DNA of 7,677 nt from Verrucomicrobiota bacterium (GTDB lineage Bacteria; Verrucomicrobiota; Verrucomicrobiia; Opitutales; Seribacteraceae), in contig JACNJI010000256.1 of NCBI GenBank assembly GCA_014382645.1, positions 1-7,677 on the forward strand. The letters are read 5' to 3'. Below are positions 6,153-7,677 of the stretch, piece by piece (the stretch's first letter is position 1; each line of letters starts with the position of its first letter). The position numbers and the translations under genes are program-made. Under the pieces are notes generated by a model. It made no database searches. It was not told the origin of the DNA and saw only the letters and a program-made list of their open reading frames with translations.

Positions 6153-7115
6153 GTGAAAATTGCTATTTTAGGAGCTTCCGGACTACTTGGATCCGCTGTT
6201 TGTCGTGCTGCCCGGCGCCGTAAATATAAGGTGCACCCCTTTTCTTTTTCAGGAGCCGATAACTTACCCGAGGTGGGACCGATCGGATCTCTAGACCTTC
6301 TTGAAGGCGAAGAACTCGCTCGTACCCTGTTTGATCTCTGGCCGGAAGTCATTGTCAACTGTGCAGCCGTTTCTTCTCCCGATACCGTTGATGAGGATCC
6401 CGTTCATGCTCGAAGGGTGAATGTAGATGCCGCTGAAAAACTTGGTCAAATAGCATCGCACCTAGGCGTTCGCTACCTTCATGTTTCTACCGATCTGGTG
6501 TTTGACGGAACCGCTTCCCCGTACAGGTCCACGGATGTTCCTGCTCCCGTTAACGAGTATGGGCGGCAGAAACTAGATGCAGAAACTCGCGTTCTCGAAG
6601 CTTGTGAAGACAATGTGGTTGTTCTGCGCATTACCCTGTTGAACGGGAACAGCCCAATGGGTCAGCGCAGTCAGCACGAAAAACTTCTGCGCGTGATAGT
6701 TGCCGGTCAGACCCCAACCTTGTTTGAGGATGAATTTCGTCAGCCAAGTTCAGTTGACAATGTGGCTGATGTGCTTGTGGAATTGTGTGAACGTCCGCAA
6801 TTGAACGGTTTGTTTCATTGGGCAGGAAGCGAACGCCTAAGTCGTTATGAATTGGGACTTCGCATTTTCGAACGTTTCGGCCTGTCTCCCGAATTCTTAG
6901 CAAAGGGTAAGCGGGCCGACCTTGCCGACAAGCTGGGCGAACGTCCCGGCGATCTCGCTTTTGTGCTCGAACCGCTTGTGGGAAAACTCAAAACACAGCC
7001 ATCCGACGTTTCCTCTCAGCTTGAGGAGCTTCGTATTCCCGATGACTTGTACGATTGGTACCGAGATCATGCCGAGGATTCTTCACGCTATATCCGCCGA
7101 TTCAAGATTTCTTGA
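6153..7115 (+). CDS. RmlD-like extended SDR family sugar-nucleotide reductase
   Basis: This NAD(P)-dependent extended short-chain reductase resembles RmlD (dTDP-4-dehydrorhamnose reductase) and the related MAT2B group. From the GTG at 6153 it is 320 residues. The Rossmann motif GASGLLG is at 7-13, NCAAVSSPD at 69-77, and VSTDLVFDGTASPY at 111-124. The catalytic pair is Y136 and K140 in EYGRQK, and RQPSSVDNVADV (196-207) matches the substrate-domain segment of the family. No rhamnose pathway neighbours are present, so the substrate is open and I assign no gene symbol. The start is ambiguous. GTG at 6153 places the family's usual MKI-type first strand at the N-terminus; ATG at 6108 would add 15 residues and TTG at 6081 would add 24 residues in all. 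None has a well-spaced Shine-Dalgarno. It is followed after 7 bases by the lipoate-family gene, so the two are probably co-transcribed. Confidence 0.88.
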   Translation: MKIAILGASGLLGSAVCRAARRRKYKVHPFSFSGADNLPEVGPIGSLDLLEGEELARTLFDLWPEVIVNCAAVSSPDTVDEDPVHARRVNVDAAEKLGQIASHLGVRYLHVSTDLVFDGTASPYRSTDVPAPVNEYGRQKLDAETRVLEACEDNVVVLRITLLNGNSPMGQRSQHEKLLRVIVAGQTPTLFEDEFRQPSSVDNVADVLVELCERPQLNGLFHWAGSERLSRYELGLRIFERFGLSPEFLAKGKRADLADKLGERPGDLAFVLEPLVGKLKTQPSDVSSQLEELRIPDDLYDWYRDHAEDSSRYIRRFKIS

Positions 7116-7122
7116 GCGTCCC

Positions 7123-7677
7123 ATGCCCGATTCTTTTCTCATCCTTCCTTTTTTGTGCGAATCCGCAGCCGTCAACATGGCTACTGACCTGTGGCTTTTT
7201 CAGGAGTACCCCGAAGCCTCTCTGCCCCGTTTTCGCCGCTTTGCGTGGAATCGACCTTCTGTTACTTTCGGGTATGGGCAGGACTTTTCTTGGGTGCTCG
7301 AGGAAACCAAATGCGCTGAGATTGACCTCTGTCGTCGCCCCACCGGTGGAGGGATCGTAAAGCATGGCGAGGATTGGACCTATTCGCTTGTCTTCCCTCC
7401 TTCTCATCATGTGTGCGAGGGTTCGGCGAGCGAGGTCTATTTGCATGTACATCGCGCAATTTCGGTCTCCCTCGCGAAATGTGGCGTGGATACGGTATTG
7501 CTTCCTTGCAAGGAAGGCAGTTGTTCTGTCACGCCTCGCAAAGTTATCCCCGGACGGTGTTTCCTTGAGCCTGTCGCCCGCGACGTTATCTTGTCCGCGA
7601 CTGATTCCAAAATTGCCGGTGCTGCGATAAAACGGACTCGAGCCGGTTTGCTCCTGCAGGGGACCATCGATATGCGG
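7123..7677 (+). CDS. Lipoate-protein ligase / octanoyltransferase family protein (runs off the right edge)
   Basis: The frame opens with ATG at 7123 and stays open for 185 codons to the window end. It belongs to the biotin/lipoate protein ligase catalytic fold. The signature RRPTGGGIVKHG is at 71-82, and SKIAGAA at 162-168 carries the predicted catalytic Lys163, followed by KRTRAGLLLQGTID (170-183). Such proteins attach lipoate or octanoate to lipoyl domains of 2-oxoacid dehydrogenases and the glycine cleavage H protein. A Cys-Phe (146-147) lies 17 residues before the lysine, where LipM-type octanoyltransferases carry their acyl-thioester cysteine. This favours an octanoyltransferase over an ATP-dependent LplA, but the C-terminus is not visible. 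The first 12 residues are hydrophobic but fit a buried first strand rather than a signal peptide. The start lies 7 bases after the SDR stop, without a clear Shine-Dalgarno, so translation may be coupled. Confidence 0.88.
   Translation, partial: MPDSFLILPFLCESAAVNMATDLWLFQEYPEASLPRFRRFAWNRPSVTFGYGQDFSWVLEETKCAEIDLCRRPTGGGIVKHGEDWTYSLVFPPSHHVCEGSASEVYLHVHRAISVSLAKCGVDTVLLPCKEGSCSVTPRKVIPGRCFLEPVARDVILSATDSKIAGAAIKRTRAGLLLQGTIDMR

Noticed and set aside
7102..7452. Minus-strand frame of 116 codons opposite the lipoate-family gene
   Set aside because: It opposes the conserved RRxTGGG coding region and overlaps the SDR 3' end; no motif supports it.

Overview
This is a compact, ordinary bacterial chromosome segment of roughly balanced base composition. 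It holds seven protein genes, two of them cut by the window edges. I see no RNA gene, insertion sequence, CRISPR array or phage signature. Two features point tentatively to Verrucomicrobiota, perhaps Opitutae. One is the Rho N-terminal RNA-binding domain, which lacks the usual aromatic RNP1 motif. The other is the methionyl-tRNA synthetase, a short form without zinc cysteines. Most genes also lack a good Shine-Dalgarno sequence. No taxonomic marker here is decisive, so this is an inference from resemblance only.

Layout, left to right. Positions 1-627 (minus) carry the N-terminal 209 residues of an unrecognised, mostly helical protein that runs off the left edge. Positions 700-1890 (minus) are rho, the transcription termination factor, followed on its own strand by a hairpin and T-run. 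A 202-base divergent region (1891-2092) contains small inverted repeats and a tandem repeat just before the next start. Positions 2093-3616 (plus) are metG. It converges on, and overlaps by 4 bases, a minus-strand gene for a CNNM/CBS/CorC-type membrane protein (3613-4935). That gene is joined by an ATGA overlap to hisC upstream (4932-6041, minus). After a divergent intergenic gap, the plus strand carries an RmlD-like extended SDR reductase (about 6153-7115). Seven bases later begins a lipoate ligase/octanoyltransferase-family gene (7123 onward) that runs off the right edge.

Together these are mainly housekeeping functions: transcription termination, tRNA charging, histidine biosynthesis, divalent-cation homeostasis or membrane signalling, sugar-nucleotide metabolism and lipoylation of 2-oxoacid dehydrogenases. 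Two short co-transcribed pairs are likely: hisC with the CBS protein gene, and the SDR gene with the lipoate-family gene. Neither pair is an obvious pathway unit. I did not find a novel multigene system. The points worth a second look are departures from family consensus in Rho and the CNNM protein, the acyl-transfer cysteine signature in the lipoate-family protein, and small RNA-structure candidates at gene junctions.
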